This document shows positions 16,593-25,669 of a stretch of DNA of 61,342 bases, piece by piece. Both the position numbers and the translations under genes were made by a program. The notes beneath the pieces are model-generated. The model was not told where the DNA came from. It worked only from the letters and a program-made list of their open reading frames with translations, and did no database searches. The stretch comes from Romeriopsis navalis LEGE 11480 (GTDB taxonomy: Bacteria > Cyanobacteriota > Cyanobacteriia > Leptolyngbyales > Leptolyngbyaceae): assembly GCF_015207035.1 (NCBI RefSeq), contig NZ_JADEXQ010000023.1, positions 1 to 61,342 of the forward strand, read 5' to 3'. How positions within the stretch are numbered: position 1 is the first letter of the stretch; every line of letters begins with the position of its first letter.

Positions 16593-18746
16593 TTAATCAC
16601 AGATGCTTGCTCCCTGATGGATGATCACTGGCGATTTAATCGGTAACTTAATGATTACAGTCGTACCCTGTTTTGGTGCCGAATTAAGCTGCAGCTGCCC
16701 ATGATGCAACTGTACTGTCTGATGACATAGGGCTAAACCCATCCCCGTACCTTGACCAATTGGCTTTGTCGTGAAAAATGGATCGAAGACTTTTGCTTGA
16801 ATTGCCTGCGGGATCCCTGGCCCTGTATCCCGAATCCGAATACAGACCCAATTGTCTCCACTGACGGCCGTATGTATGATGACTCGTTTGATATGGCAAT
16901 CGTCGGATGCCACCATCACCTCGATCGCATTCAGTAAAATCGCCAAAAATACCTGATTCAATTCCCCCGGATAACAATCGACGAGCGGCAATGGCTGATA
17001 TTCCAGCACGACCTCGATATCCGGCGGGATCTGGGCATTGAGTAGCTGTAATGTGTAGTCCAGACTCTGATTTAGATCCGTTGGTTTGAGTCCTTCTTCG
17101 TCAGCACCTGAGAACTTTTGGAGCGTGCAGACTAGACCTTTAATTCGATCGGTGCCCGATTGCATTGATGCCAGCATCTTCGGTAGATCTTGCTGGATAT
17201 AATCCAATTCGATGGCGTTCGCATAGTCGGTGATGCTGGGTGCGATATGCGGTTGTTGTGTGCACTGATCGATTAAGCCGAGCAAATCCTGAACATAGTT
17301 ACCAAGATGCCGAAGATTGCCTTCAATAAACGTCAGCGGATTATTAAACTCGTGGGCTACCCCCCCAGCCAGTTGCCCCAAACTCGATAATTTCTCGGTC
17401 CGGATTAGTTGGGCTTGGGTGTCTTGTAATGTTCGTACTGTCTCGCTGAGCTCCGTTGTCCGGTCAGCGACACGCTGTTCTAGTTGTTTTTCATTGTCCC
17501 GTAACTGTTTTTCAGCTTGTTGCTGACGCCGAATCGCATTGGCCAAAATAATGATTGTCAGTGTTCCGGCGATGATCACGGCCATTGCCGCCCACACCAA
17601 TTTGCGATGCTGCTCATAGAATGATCGCTCGCGATTGATCAAAACGCTTTCTGGCGGTAGCTGATATCGATCGAGGTTCAAACGCTGCAACTCACGCGCA
17701 TCAAATACCCATTGATTTTTGGCTTTGAGAATTGGTTCAATCTGATCGACCGGCGTGCCACGCAAAAACCGTTCGACTAACTGTACCGCCTGTTGGGCGT
17801 GGTAGCTCCCGGATAAAATCTTACCGCCTACGGCACCATGGCCCACGTGCATCATACTATCGGCATAGATCGGGTTTGGCAGTTGCGATCGCAGGGTTTC
17901 CGTGGTTTCTTTAAAGCTAATTAACGCGCCATCAGTCCGTTCGGAGCGCAATTGTCCGGCCAAGAAAATGGGCCAATCATCCGGATAGCCGCCGAGTTTT
18001 TGTTCAATTGCCTGTGGTGTTAAATCTTCAATCAGCACGACGTTTTGAGGGGCTTCGGCAATCTGACGTAGTTGCGCGATTTTTTGCTGATTGGCTTTAC
18101 CAGTGGAGCTTGAGTCGCTAATGACAATTAAATGATCGGACTGAGTTTGACGTTTTGCTTCGAGGACTGTCTCAATAATGCTGTGGGTCTCAAATACACC
18201 AGTCATCCAAGGGACATTCAAGAACTTTTCCTGGACATGATTTGCCCCAAGAAAAATGACGGGTAGCTGCGGAAAATAATCACGATGTTGTTCCAAAATC
18301 AGCTGCAATCCTGGATCGTCTGCCACCATTAACAGTTGCAAAGATGTTTCTTTGTACTTTGTCTGAAGATAAGCGAGAAACTGTTGACGATAACGCAGAT
18401 TGGGATATCGCTTGGCATCGAGAAATTCGTGGTAAACCGTGACATTATGTTCACTGTTCTGGAAGCCTTGATCAATGCCTGCTTTGACTTGTTTTGTCCA
18501 AGATAGTTCTGGGTGATAAGAATGCACAACCAGGACTTTCGCGGTCTTGGGCTTAATGGGCGATGGTTCACCAGCCGCCGTGGCAAGAGTCGCAGCATTC
18601 CCCACCAATAGCAATATTGGTATACAGAATAATTTTGGTAGACGGTTTAGACCAATATGCTGATTGATCCATTGGGCGATCGGCACGACAAATTCAATCC
18701 GAACAATGCATAGGTATCTCCAAGGTACCCAGACTTTCTTGCTCAA
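16593..18746 (-). CDS. Sensor histidine kinase with periplasmic substrate-binding-protein-like sensor
   Basis: About 717 residues from a TTG start (start uncertain). A hydrophobic segment LFCIPILLLVGNAATLATAA near residues 40-58 is a signal/anchor. The extracytoplasmic part (about 68-375) starts KVLVVHSYHPELSWTKQVKAG and is of the ABC substrate-binding type (PF04392-like), with VIFLGANHVQ and HLIVISDSSSTGKANQQ. A second helix (VWAAMAVIIAGTLTIIILANAI) is at about 390-412. HisKA is SSLGQLAGGVAHEFNNPLTF with H465. The catalytic domain has N box NQVFLAILLNAIEVM, G1 RDTGPGIP and F box FDPFFTTKPIGQGTGMGLAL. All key residues are present. The ligand is unknown and no transporter genes flank it. Confidence 0.87.
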   Translation of the reverse strand: MSKKVWVPWRYLCIVRIEFVVPIAQWINQHIGLNRLPKLFCIPILLLVGNAATLATAAGEPSPIKPKTAKVLVVHSYHPELSWTKQVKAGIDQGFQNSEHNVTVYHEFLDAKRYPNLRYRQQFLAYLQTKYKETSLQLLMVADDPGLQLILEQHRDYFPQLPVIFLGANHVQEKFLNVPWMTGVFETHSIIETVLEAKRQTQSDHLIVISDSSSTGKANQQKIAQLRQIAEAPQNVVLIEDLTPQAIEQKLGGYPDDWPIFLAGQLRSERTDGALISFKETTETLRSQLPNPIYADSMMHVGHGAVGGKILSGSYHAQQAVQLVERFLRGTPVDQIEPILKAKNQWVFDARELQRLNLDRYQLPPESVLINRERSFYEQHRKLVWAAMAVIIAGTLTIIILANAIRRQQQAEKQLRDNEKQLEQRVADRTTELSETVRTLQDTQAQLIRTEKLSSLGQLAGGVAHEFNNPLTFIEGNLRHLGNYVQDLLGLIDQCTQQPHIAPSITDYANAIELDYIQQDLPKMLASMQSGTDRIKGLVCTLQKFSGADEEGLKPTDLNQSLDYTLQLLNAQIPPDIEVVLEYQPLPLVDCYPGELNQVFLAILLNAIEVMVASDDCHIKRVIIHTAVSGDNWVCIRIRDTGPGIPQAIQAKVFDPFFTTKPIGQGTGMGLALCHQTVQLHHGQLQLNSAPKQGTTVIIKLPIKSPVIIHQGASICD

Positions 18747-19001
18747 CCAACAAGCAATGAGTGAATTTAACCGTGGAATTTACCTAAGCATGTGGCCATT
18801 ACTGGCAAATTGTGAAGAAGCCGAGAGTCCATGTTATGCCCAACCATTAAACCCATCAATCCACATTAATGTGCTCTAAGATGGGTGTGACAGCGAACTA
18901 TGGTTGGGCCGCCCCTTTACATATAAAAAACTTTTGGATAGACAAAATCCATCCAAAAGTTCGCTCACTCAGAATACATGGTTTGACTCCGCAATCACCA
19001 A

Positions 19002-19997
19002 TTATCGGTGGGATGGGATACCGCGCCAGAAGACATATGGTAAATGCTTTTCGGGCAAGGTATTGGCAAATGTCGCCATTGCTTCAGGTGTCAGCAAGCT
19101 GTGGCAATAATATGGTCGCTTGGGTTTGCGTGACGTGTAGTCAAAGAATAACGCATGGCGATCGGTGCGCTCTGAGCGTTTACCACGATGGATAATGCGC
19201 GCTGTATCGACCATGACGACTGTCCCGGCCTTACCCAGTGCCGAATGCCAACGCGATTTGGGAATGATTTTGTCAACGGATTCGGGATCAAGATAACCCA
19301 GACGATAATTCATCTGTTGGCGTAATTCGATCGAATCATCGGAACCAAGATACTGAAATGGCCCATCACACAATTCAACATCGTTCAAATAGACAATCAT
19401 CTTCAAGGTTCGATTGTCTTCCAAGTCAAAATGCCAGCAGCGACTACGCGCCTCCAACAGATTCCGAATATCGCGTCTGAGGTGCATGCCATGATAGGCG
19501 ATCGGTAGTTGGAGATAATTTTCCACGATTTCCAAAATGCGTGGTTGCAAGCCCCAATTGGCTAACCCTGGAACCTCCACCAAATCCTCGGAGGGCGCAT
19601 AGGCCACAAACTCGTTTGGTGGCAATGGCTGACGCTGCAAATCAATACAAATATCGGTCAGACGACTGTGAGCCGCTTCACTAAAATCTAGCCCTAGCTC
19701 AGATAGGGATGTAATATACACACCATCTTGGCGCAGCGAGTTTAAGATATGTGCATCCCGTGGTTCGGAAAGCGGTGGGATATTTGCTGCATGACGCTTG
19801 AGCATTGATCGATAGAATCGATTACGCAAACGCTCTACAGGGTAAAGCGTCACACCACGACTCCGCAAATAGTGCATAGAACGCGATGCTAAGTCCCAAC
19901 GATATTGGTACGGCTGCGTGTCACGTGTCGTAAACCGGCCAATAGTGTTTTGAGCCGCAGGTATGGCAGTGGGACGAGCGGTTTGAACGTCTTGCAT
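19002..19997 (-). CDS. PhyH-like 2-oxoglutarate/Fe(II)-dependent dioxygenase
   Basis: 331 residues. The iron-binding facial triad is visible as H189-x-D191 (CWHFDLEDNRTLKM) and H270 (VVMVDTARIIHRGKRSER). R280, a few residues later in TDRHALFFDYTS, fits the 2-oxoglutarate carboxylate contact. Flanking blocks LKMIVYLNDVELCDGPFQYL and GKAGTVVMVDT match the jelly-roll core of the phytanoyl-CoA dioxygenase superfamily. The N-terminal 100 residues are helical and unrecognised. Substrate unknown; there are no biosynthetic neighbours. ATG 19997 is preceded by CGGTGAAAT, a weak ribosome-binding site. Confidence 0.85.
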   Translation of the reverse strand: MQDVQTARPTAIPAAQNTIGRFTTRDTQPYQYRWDLASRSMHYLRSRGVTLYPVERLRNRFYRSMLKRHAANIPPLSEPRDAHILNSLRQDGVYITSLSELGLDFSEAAHSRLTDICIDLQRQPLPPNEFVAYAPSEDLVEVPGLANWGLQPRILEIVENYLQLPIAYHGMHLRRDIRNLLEARSRCWHFDLEDNRTLKMIVYLNDVELCDGPFQYLGSDDSIELRQQMNYRLGYLDPESVDKIIPKSRWHSALGKAGTVVMVDTARIIHRGKRSERTDRHALFFDYTSRKPKRPYYCHSLLTPEAMATFANTLPEKHLPYVFWRGIPSHR

Positions 19998-20308
19998 ATT
20001 TCACCGAAAGTATATAATGAGAAACTGCCCAGATAAGGTATTGCACCAGCCTATATCGATGTATAGGGGCGGATGCCGCGACAATGATGACGCAGCAAAA
20101 CATATGAGGTAAGAATAAATTAAACCGGATGAAAATTCCTGATTAGAGAACTTTTCATCAACCGTAGCCCTGACTAAAATTTTATGCTTACTGTAAGTGT
20201 CAAGCCTTGACTTAACCAGGTAGCGATAGGCACTGGATAAATACTACTTCTCTAGTCCAATGAATGGGGCAAACTAGTCCAGATTTGCGTTCAAATCCGG
20301 TGAAATTT

Positions 20309-20538
20309 TATATAAACTCTGATCGTGTTAATCAGTTCTTTAAATTCCCTATGTAGTTATTTCGATAGATTTACGTGCGCTTCAGTTAATCCAAATTTTT
20401 ACTTATACAGTGAATTTTAAGCAGACCCGGAAGATCGCTGGATCTTACTTCGTCTCGATGCTTAATGTCACTATTGGCATTAACGCTAATAGTGGTGTGA
20501 TTAGAATTTGATAAGTCAAGATAGACTTATCTTTTTTT
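20309..20538 (+). ncRNA. Candidate small structured RNA with its own promoter and terminator
   Basis: A sigma70-like promoter (TTGCGT at 20285-20290, 18-bp spacer, TATATA at 20309-20314) is followed by about 215 bp without a protein gene. Three hairpins are packed in the last 110 bases: AAGATC-GCTG-GATCTT (20431-20446), CACTATT/AATAGTG (20469-20494) and an intrinsic terminator (20510-20538). No known RNA family is recognised; the transcript is an inference. Confidence 0.4.
20510..20538 (+). terminator. Intrinsic (Rho-independent) terminator
   Basis: An 8-bp perfect stem, GATAAGTC and GACTTATC, encloses a six-base loop (AAGATA) and is followed directly by seven T residues. It faces plus, where no protein gene ends, so it supports an untranslated transcript upstream. 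Confidence 0.75.
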
Positions 20539-21733
20539 ATATATCTCTCAAGTGCTGTTTCGGTAAATCGCCAGAGTTTAGTGACGCTTATTGCTCATTT
20601 ATTTAAGTTCTGATTTGCCTATTTTGCCACTTAGATGGGCGTCTGCATGATTTTAGGACTCGTAGAGGATGGCCGTAGGCCAGGTTTTATATATTCTCTG
20701 TCATATTGCAACGGTGATTAAGCCGTATCGCTGTTCCAGTCTAATCTTTGGGTTGGAACGCGGTTTTTCTGCTATCTCAATCAAGTTGCTCAATGTCAAG
20801 GTAATGATGATTATGAATTCTACTCATACCTATTCTACGCAAAGTGCTTAGACCAACTATGATTAAGCACTTTCCATTGATGAAATCTGGTTTTTGGATG
20901 ATGGTTCTAAATTTAGCTTTGAGCCTGATGATAAGCCACTACTCGTTGGCTGGATTAGATTGGTTGTAAAGGCCCTAGAAATTATGACTTTCAGCTTTTA
21001 ACTCCAATTAATGGATTTTATTAATTAGTACGCTTTTGATCCGCAAATTGCAACTTAAGCGCCACCCATGTTTTGGATTAAAGTGGCAAGAGCGATCGTA
21101 ATTAATCAATACTCGGTTAATAGTAGGCAGCTCAGAGATAAGGAGAAATTTAACCTTGTCTTGGATGAACTGGTATTGGAGGCAAAATGTGTGAAATGAG
21201 AAGGTAAATCTTATCGACTTTAACAGATGACATCCCATAACAGTTTTTACAATTGCTAGACTGCTGCCAAGTATTTTGAGCCGAATGCTTCCGAGCTAGT
21301 TATTTGATCATAGCTTGAAGAAAATCAGCATCAGATTTAGTAAGGTCGAGAAAGCCACATTGTCGTGAGTGTTTTACTTCAGTATGGATGTCTAGCGATC
21401 GAGCCTGTAAATGTATGTCATGGTTTGATTGAATAAACTATGAAACCTCTGTCAGGATGAAGTTTTAGTGATTCCTCTATTGCGTTGGAAGAAGTCTGAT
21501 TGCTTTTTGCTTGTGATATTAAAATGACTTTTGAATTTTTGTTTTTATTATTGTTTGAAAATTTCTCCTCCTGTTCTATTTGGGATTTCTATGTATTGGC
21601 TGTCGTGTGATAACTCATATTTTAATAAACTTTGTTCGGAATATTTGTTTTGATAGTCAACCGATGATCGTTCCAAAACAGGCCGATGGAAATCTGGCTG
21701 CTCATACTACGCGAGCGTTATTCAAATCGCAAC

Positions 21734-22369
21734 TTATTCACTTGCTGATAACATCGCAATATCTGCTGCTACGATGTGCTCTAAGTTGCGGGTGATTTTT
21801 GCGCTATCCCAATCCCACCAAGCAATCTTGAGTAGCGATCGCACCACGTCATCATCAAATCGCTGTCGAATTAACTTTGCGGGATTCCCCCCAACGATCG
21901 TATAAGGTTGCACGTCACTGACCACAACCGACTTTGCTGCAATGATGGCCCCATGACCGACTTGCACACCGGGCATGATCGTTGCTTCATAGCCGAGCCA
22001 GACATCATTACCGATCACTGTGTCTCCTTTGTTGGGTAAATCCCCTGGCTGTGGCATCACCTTTTCCCAGCCTTTGCCAAAAATCTGAAACGGGTAAGTT
22101 GAGAATCCGTCAATTTTATGATTTGCCCCATTCATAATGAACTTGACGCCACGGGCGATCGCGCAGAACTTACCAATGATTAAGCGATCGCCAATAAAGG
22201 GAAAATGATAGAGAACATTCCGCGCAAAGTTTTCTGAGTCATCCGGATCGTCGTAGTAGGTATAGTCGCCAATTTCGATGTTTGGGTGTGATACCGTATT
22301 TTGAATAAAGCAAATTTGGGGAAATCCCGGCATGGGATGTTTATCTTTAGGATTGGCACCGTTTAGCAT
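21734..22369 (-). CDS. Xenobiotic (Vat/CatB-type) O-acetyltransferase, left-handed beta-helix
   Basis: 211 residues, the usual length for Vat/CatB enzymes, which acetylate streptogramin A or chloramphenicol-like compounds using acetyl-CoA. Family signatures are IEIGDYTYYDDPDDSENF at the N-terminus, NVLYHFPFIGDRLIIGKFCAIARGVKFIMNGANH with the catalytic-type His, DTVIGNDVWLGYEATIMPGVQVG as hexapeptide repeats, and PYTIVGGNPAKLIRQRF. The true substrate in a cyanobacterium need not be an antibiotic. AGGAGGT at 22377-22383 lies seven bases before ATG 22369, one of the strongest ribosome-binding sites in the window. Confidence 0.92.
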   Translation of the reverse strand: MLNGANPKDKHPMPGFPQICFIQNTVSHPNIEIGDYTYYDDPDDSENFARNVLYHFPFIGDRLIIGKFCAIARGVKFIMNGANHKIDGFSTYPFQIFGKGWEKVMPQPGDLPNKGDTVIGNDVWLGYEATIMPGVQVGHGAIIAAKSVVVSDVQPYTIVGGNPAKLIRQRFDDDVVRSLLKIAWWDWDSAKITRNLEHIVAADIAMLSASE

Positions 22370-22376
22370 GAGTTAG

Positions 22377-22383
22377 ACCTCCT
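22377..22383 (-). promoter_or_regulatory. Strong Shine-Dalgarno site of the Vat/CatB-type gene
   Basis: AGGAGGT on the minus strand, seven bases from the ATG, a full match to the anti-SD of 16S rRNA. Most genes in the window have only weak sites. Confidence 0.8.
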
Positions 22384-22486
22384 ATTACTGCTGCATCTTA
22401 ACGAGAAATTTCCCATCCAGCATAAGCAACGCAGCGCATTCGCAAAGCGTCTTGAAGTAAGCATGCATACCCAGCAGTGAGTGCTC

Positions 22487-22522
22487 AATAAAAATGGCGG
22501 CCAGGAATTATCCTCACCGCCA
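22487..22522 (-). terminator. Intrinsic terminator of glnN
   Basis: On the minus strand, 48 bases after the glnN stop, TGGCGG pairs with CCGCCA and the inner AGGA with TCCT around a TAAT loop. The stacked stem is followed by TTTTTATT. Confidence 0.85.
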
Positions 22523-22569
22523 ATCAAATATTACAGTCTTCAGTTCAAGTCAAGCTAACGGTCAATCAT

Positions 22570-24738
22570 TTACTTGATAAACAGCATTTCCTGGTAAGTC
22601 GGTAGTGGCCAGCAGTCATCAGCCACCACAGCTTCCAACGCATCCGCCGAAGCCCGGACTTCATCCATTAACGGACGAACCGTACCGGCGCAGTACTGCA
22701 TGTGCTCCTCTGTTGAGCCGAAGTCTTCCTTCGCAATTGCCGCACTGAGCTTATCGGTGGAGGCAACCAACGCATTCGTTAGGTCAGCAACTTTCTTGGC
22801 GCTATCCTTCTCCAAGGAAACACCCAAGTCAACCAAACCGCGAATCGTCGAAGACAACTTCGAGAGGTATTCAACTGCCGCTGGATAAACGATCGTCTTC
22901 GACATACTCTCAACGAGCTTCGCTTCAACGTCGATCGACAGGATGTACTGCTCGGCATAGACTTCAAACCGGCTTTCCAACTCAACCGGCGTCAAAACAC
23001 CCGTAGTGGAGAATAGCGTTTTGATCGAATCATGCTTCAACCAAGGCAAAGCATCTGCAGTAGTCGGCAAGTTGGCCAAGCCCCGCTCTTCGACCGCCAT
23101 CTTATGCCACTCTTCCGAGTAACCGTTACCACCGAAGATTACCGCACCGTGCAGGCTCATGACTTCCTTGAGCACAGTTAGGATGGCAGTGTTTTGGTCA
23201 CCATTAGCCAACTCGGCTTCTAAGCGACCGGCAATCCACTCCAAGGAATCAGCCAACATTGTGTTCAACACAATTAGCGGACCAGAAACCGACTGGCTCG
23301 AACCAACGGCCCGGAACTCAAAGCGGTTACCCGTGAAGGCAAACGGTGATGTTCGGTTCCGATCCCCTGCATCCTTCGTCAACGGTGGGACAACGCTTAC
23401 GCCGAGGTCCATGACGCCTTTTTTGGAAGACTCAGAAATCGAACCATTCTTGATTTGGTCAAACACCTGTTCGATTTGCGAACCTAAGTAAACCGACATG
23501 ATTGCAGGTGGTGCTTCGTTCGCGCCCAAGCGGTGGTCGTTACTGGCATTCGCGATCGCCGCCCGCATTAACGGACCGTACTTATGTACACCACGGATGA
23601 CTGCACCACAGAAGACGAGGAACTGAGCATTTTCGTGGGGGGAATCGCCGGGATCAAGCAAGTTACCCTGAGTTGCGTTACCGACAGACCAGTTCACGTG
23701 CTTACCCGAACCATTGATCCCGGCGAAGGGCTTCTCATGTAGCAAGCAGATGAAACCGTGCTTCTTCGCAGTGTGACGCAGTGTGGTCATGATCAACTGC
23801 TGGTGGTCACTGGCGACGTTCGCCGCTTCAAAAATTGGCGCAATCTCAAATTGCCCCGGTGCCACTTCGTTGTGACGGGTCTTGGCCGGGATGCCGAGCT
23901 TGTAAAGCTGCTCTTCCACATCCTGCATGAAGACCTGCACGCGCTCCGGGATGGCGCCGAAGTAATGGTCATCAAACTGTTGACCTTTGGCTGGGGCTTT
24001 ACCGAATAATGTCCGACCGGCCAACAACATATCCGGGCGCTGGCTAGCAAAGTTGGAGTCGATCAAGAAGTACTCTTGCTCCGCACCACAGCTGGAGTTA
24101 ACGGGTGCAATCTCCTTATGACCAAGCAGGCTCAAAACCTTACTTGCAGCCTTATTCATCGCTTCGATCGATCGTAGTAATGGCACTTTCTTATCGAGTG
24201 CCTCACCAGTCCAGGAGAGGAACACAGTCGGGATACATAGCGTTGAGCCATTATCCGTATCCATGATGTAAGCCGGGCTGCTCACGTCCCAAGCGGTATA
24301 ACCCCGGGCTTCGAAGGTATCGCGGATACCCCCGTTCGGGAAGGAAGAACCATCTGGCTCACCCTGCATCAGTAGCTTGCCGGAAAACTCAGCGATTGCC
24401 TTACCATCTTGAACCGAGATGAAACCATCGTGCTTCTCTGCCGTCATGTTCGTCATCGGATAGAACACGTGGGCATAGTAAAGTGCGCCCTTCGACATGG
24501 CCCAATCACGCATGGCTGTTGCTACAGCATCAGCAGTCGAGGGATCTAATTTCTGACCTGTGACGATCGTTTTCTTGATCGACTTAAAGGTAGCTTTAGG
24601 GAGACTCGCCTGCATTTTTGCGAGATCAAAAACGTTCTCGGCCCAAATCGCTTCGAGGCTAGACGGGGCTTTCGGCGGCATCAGCTCTCGATTAACAATC
24701 TGCTGAACTGCTTGAACGCGGGCTGCATTTCCACTCAT
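22570..24738 (-). CDS. glnN: Glutamine synthetase type III (GlnN)
   Basis: 722 residues, the length of type III enzymes and much longer than GlnA (about 470). It makes glutamine from glutamate, ammonia and ATP. Visible blocks are [53 protein letters not shown] (metal-binding glutamate loop), [32 protein letters not shown] (active-site Asn/Gly/His), and [27 protein letters not shown]. The C-terminal 150 residues are the type III helical extension. In other cyanobacteria GlnN is induced by NtcA under nitrogen starvation, and an NtcA-type promoter is present upstream (25005-25046). AGAAAGAG precedes the ATG. Confidence 0.96.
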   Translation of the reverse strand: MSGNAARVQAVQQIVNRELMPPKAPSSLEAIWAENVFDLAKMQASLPKATFKSIKKTIVTGQKLDPSTADAVATAMRDWAMSKGALYYAHVFYPMTNMTAEKHDGFISVQDGKAIAEFSGKLLMQGEPDGSSFPNGGIRDTFEARGYTAWDVSSPAYIMDTDNGSTLCIPTVFLSWTGEALDKKVPLLRSIEAMNKAASKVLSLLGHKEIAPVNSSCGAEQEYFLIDSNFASQRPDMLLAGRTLFGKAPAKGQQFDDHYFGAIPERVQVFMQDVEEQLYKLGIPAKTRHNEVAPGQFEIAPIFEAANVASDHQQLIMTTLRHTAKKHGFICLLHEKPFAGINGSGKHVNWSVGNATQGNLLDPGDSPHENAQFLVFCGAVIRGVHKYGPLMRAAIANASNDHRLGANEAPPAIMSVYLGSQIEQVFDQIKNGSISESSKKGVMDLGVSVVPPLTKDAGDRNRTSPFAFTGNRFEFRAVGSSQSVSGPLIVLNTMLADSLEWIAGRLEAELANGDQNTAILTVLKEVMSLHGAVIFGGNGYSEEWHKMAVEERGLANLPTTADALPWLKHDSIKTLFSTTGVLTPVELESRFEVYAEQYILSIDVEAKLVESMSKTIVYPAAVEYLSKLSSTIRGLVDLGVSLEKDSAKKVADLTNALVASTDKLSAAIAKEDFGSTEEHMQYCAGTVRPLMDEVRASADALEAVVADDCWPLPTYQEMLFIK

Positions 24739-25004
24739 AACTCTTTCTCAGTTTTTAACAGTTGGATAGGACTCAAAACTCTCAACATCGGTGGCAAATA
24801 TGCCAGAGACTGTCAGTTCAGATTTAAGCCTGAGTAGGCCGATCAAAGGACTGATACGACGCTTAAAATATGGACAGAGAAGCAGTACTACTAAAATCAC
24901 ACAACCGAAATAGCTGCGGTCACAATTCAAAACGCCGAATATACCGGGGATTGAGTGGGAAGTTAGCAATACATTTAGCTGGACTGATTCCAAAGCTTAG
25001 GCGC

Positions 25005-25046
25005 ATTTTGCCCATGAACAGACTCGGTTGTTGTAACACATGATAC
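25005..25046 (-). promoter_or_regulatory. NtcA-activated promoter of glnN
   Basis: The palindromic NtcA consensus GTA-N8-TAC is matched exactly at 25033-25046. Reading toward glnN, 22 bases separate it from a -10 element CAAAAT (25010-25005), the canonical NtcA spacing to a TAN3T box. The predicted start near 24998 gives a leader of about 260 nt. A weak 81-codon TTG-started frame (24993-24748) lies in this leader and is not supported as a gene. Confidence 0.75.
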
Positions 25047-25107
25047 AAAATGACTTGAGTCTCGCAGGAGAAATCAAAATGTAAGCATTTCTTCTACTTT
25101 GGTGTGA

Positions 25108-25196
25108 CTGGGACCCCGTTGATTGCCCCCAGCTCAGCCGGATACGGGCCTAGTTTCTCCACTGATCTGGGGCTGAAATCCGGAGGGTTTATCGAT
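25108..25196 (+). promoter_or_regulatory. Structured leader with a sequestered ribosome-binding site
   Basis: CCCAGCTCAG (25128-25137) can pair with CTGATCTGGG (25162-25171), 9 of 10 bases. CCGGAT (25138-25143) pairs exactly with ATCCGG (25178-25183), which overlaps the GGAGGG ribosome-binding site at 25182-25187. The mutually crossing stems look like a pseudoknotted or switching leader. No known riboswitch class is recognised. Confidence 0.35.
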
Positions 25197-25292
25197 ATGT
25201 CTACAAATCAAGCTGATAAGCCAGCTGGACTCGTCAATTAGTTGGTCAATTTTGCCGCGTTTACGATGAACCCCATGGCTCGACCCAAATGA
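25197..25292 (+). pseudogene. 31-codon small ORF interrupted by an amber stop
   Basis: After a good ribosome-binding site, ATG at 25197 opens MSTNQADKPAGLVN and then TAG (25239-25241). The same frame continues LVNFAAFTMNPMARPK to TGA at 25290-25292. One base change (CAG to TAG) would explain the break of a 31-residue protein, or the 14-residue peptide is the real product. No family is recognised. The following 25293-25640 has a 7-bp hairpin (GCCCAAA/TTTGGGC at 25508-25535) and a 15-bp-period direct repeat at 25307-25337 but no gene. Confidence 0.35.
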
Positions 25293-25641
25293 TTTGAGCC
25301 TAAATTAACGTTAGTGGACAAAACGTTAATGGACAAAGCCATGCCGTTTTGCGGGGAGAAGGGGCAGAAGAAAAATGCACTGGCTTAGCTGTTGTACCCC
25401 ATACCGAAAATACCTTGGCTAATAAATAAAAATCTTGCTTTAGCTTTTTCTAGAACGCTATCTCGAACGAATAATCGATCAATACATTATCCAACATCTC
25501 AATCAAAGCCCAAATGTGAGTTAACGCCTTTGGGCCTGGCTGTGATCATGGTGATACTTGTTTGATCCTTGATTTGGTGTTTGATTCTTGCTTTGGCTTT
25601 CAATGTGGTGTGAATGATGATGGGTGGGAAAGTCGATTAAT

Positions 25642-25659
25642 ATATAGACAAGTCTGTAT
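25642..25659 (+). promoter_or_regulatory. Probable autoregulatory operator of the adjacent TetR gene
   Basis: ATATAGAC-AA-GTCTGTAT is an 18-bp inverted repeat with one mismatch (ATATAGAC against ATACAGAC), ending 10 bases before the TetR ATG. TetR regulators commonly bind such sites in front of their own gene. Confidence 0.55.
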
Positions 25660-25669
25660 TGTTTTTGCT

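Larger units (their letters stand above)
19998..21733. other. 1.7-kb AT-rich gene-poor region
   Basis: No convincing protein gene is present. Short open frames at 20669-20851 (+), 21008-21238 (-) and 21580-21795 (+) have no domain and no ribosome-binding site. A 10-bp perfect inverted repeat (AAAGTGCTTA at 20841-20850, TAAGCACTTT at 20864-20873) lies at the end of the first of these. The structured part at 20309-20538 is listed separately. Confidence 0.6.

Noticed and set aside
20281..20302. GTTCAAATCC resembling a tRNA T-loop
   Set aside because: The flanking bases do not form a five-base T-stem and no acceptor, D or anticodon arms are present.
24748..24993. 81-codon TTG-started ORF in the glnN leader
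   Set aside because: No ribosome-binding site or known domain; it starts almost exactly at the predicted transcript start, leaving no room for one.
25307..25337. Two copies of AACGTTA(G/A)TGGACAAA at 15-bp period
   Set aside because: Only two short units with no regulator or gene in reach; most likely chance or local slippage.
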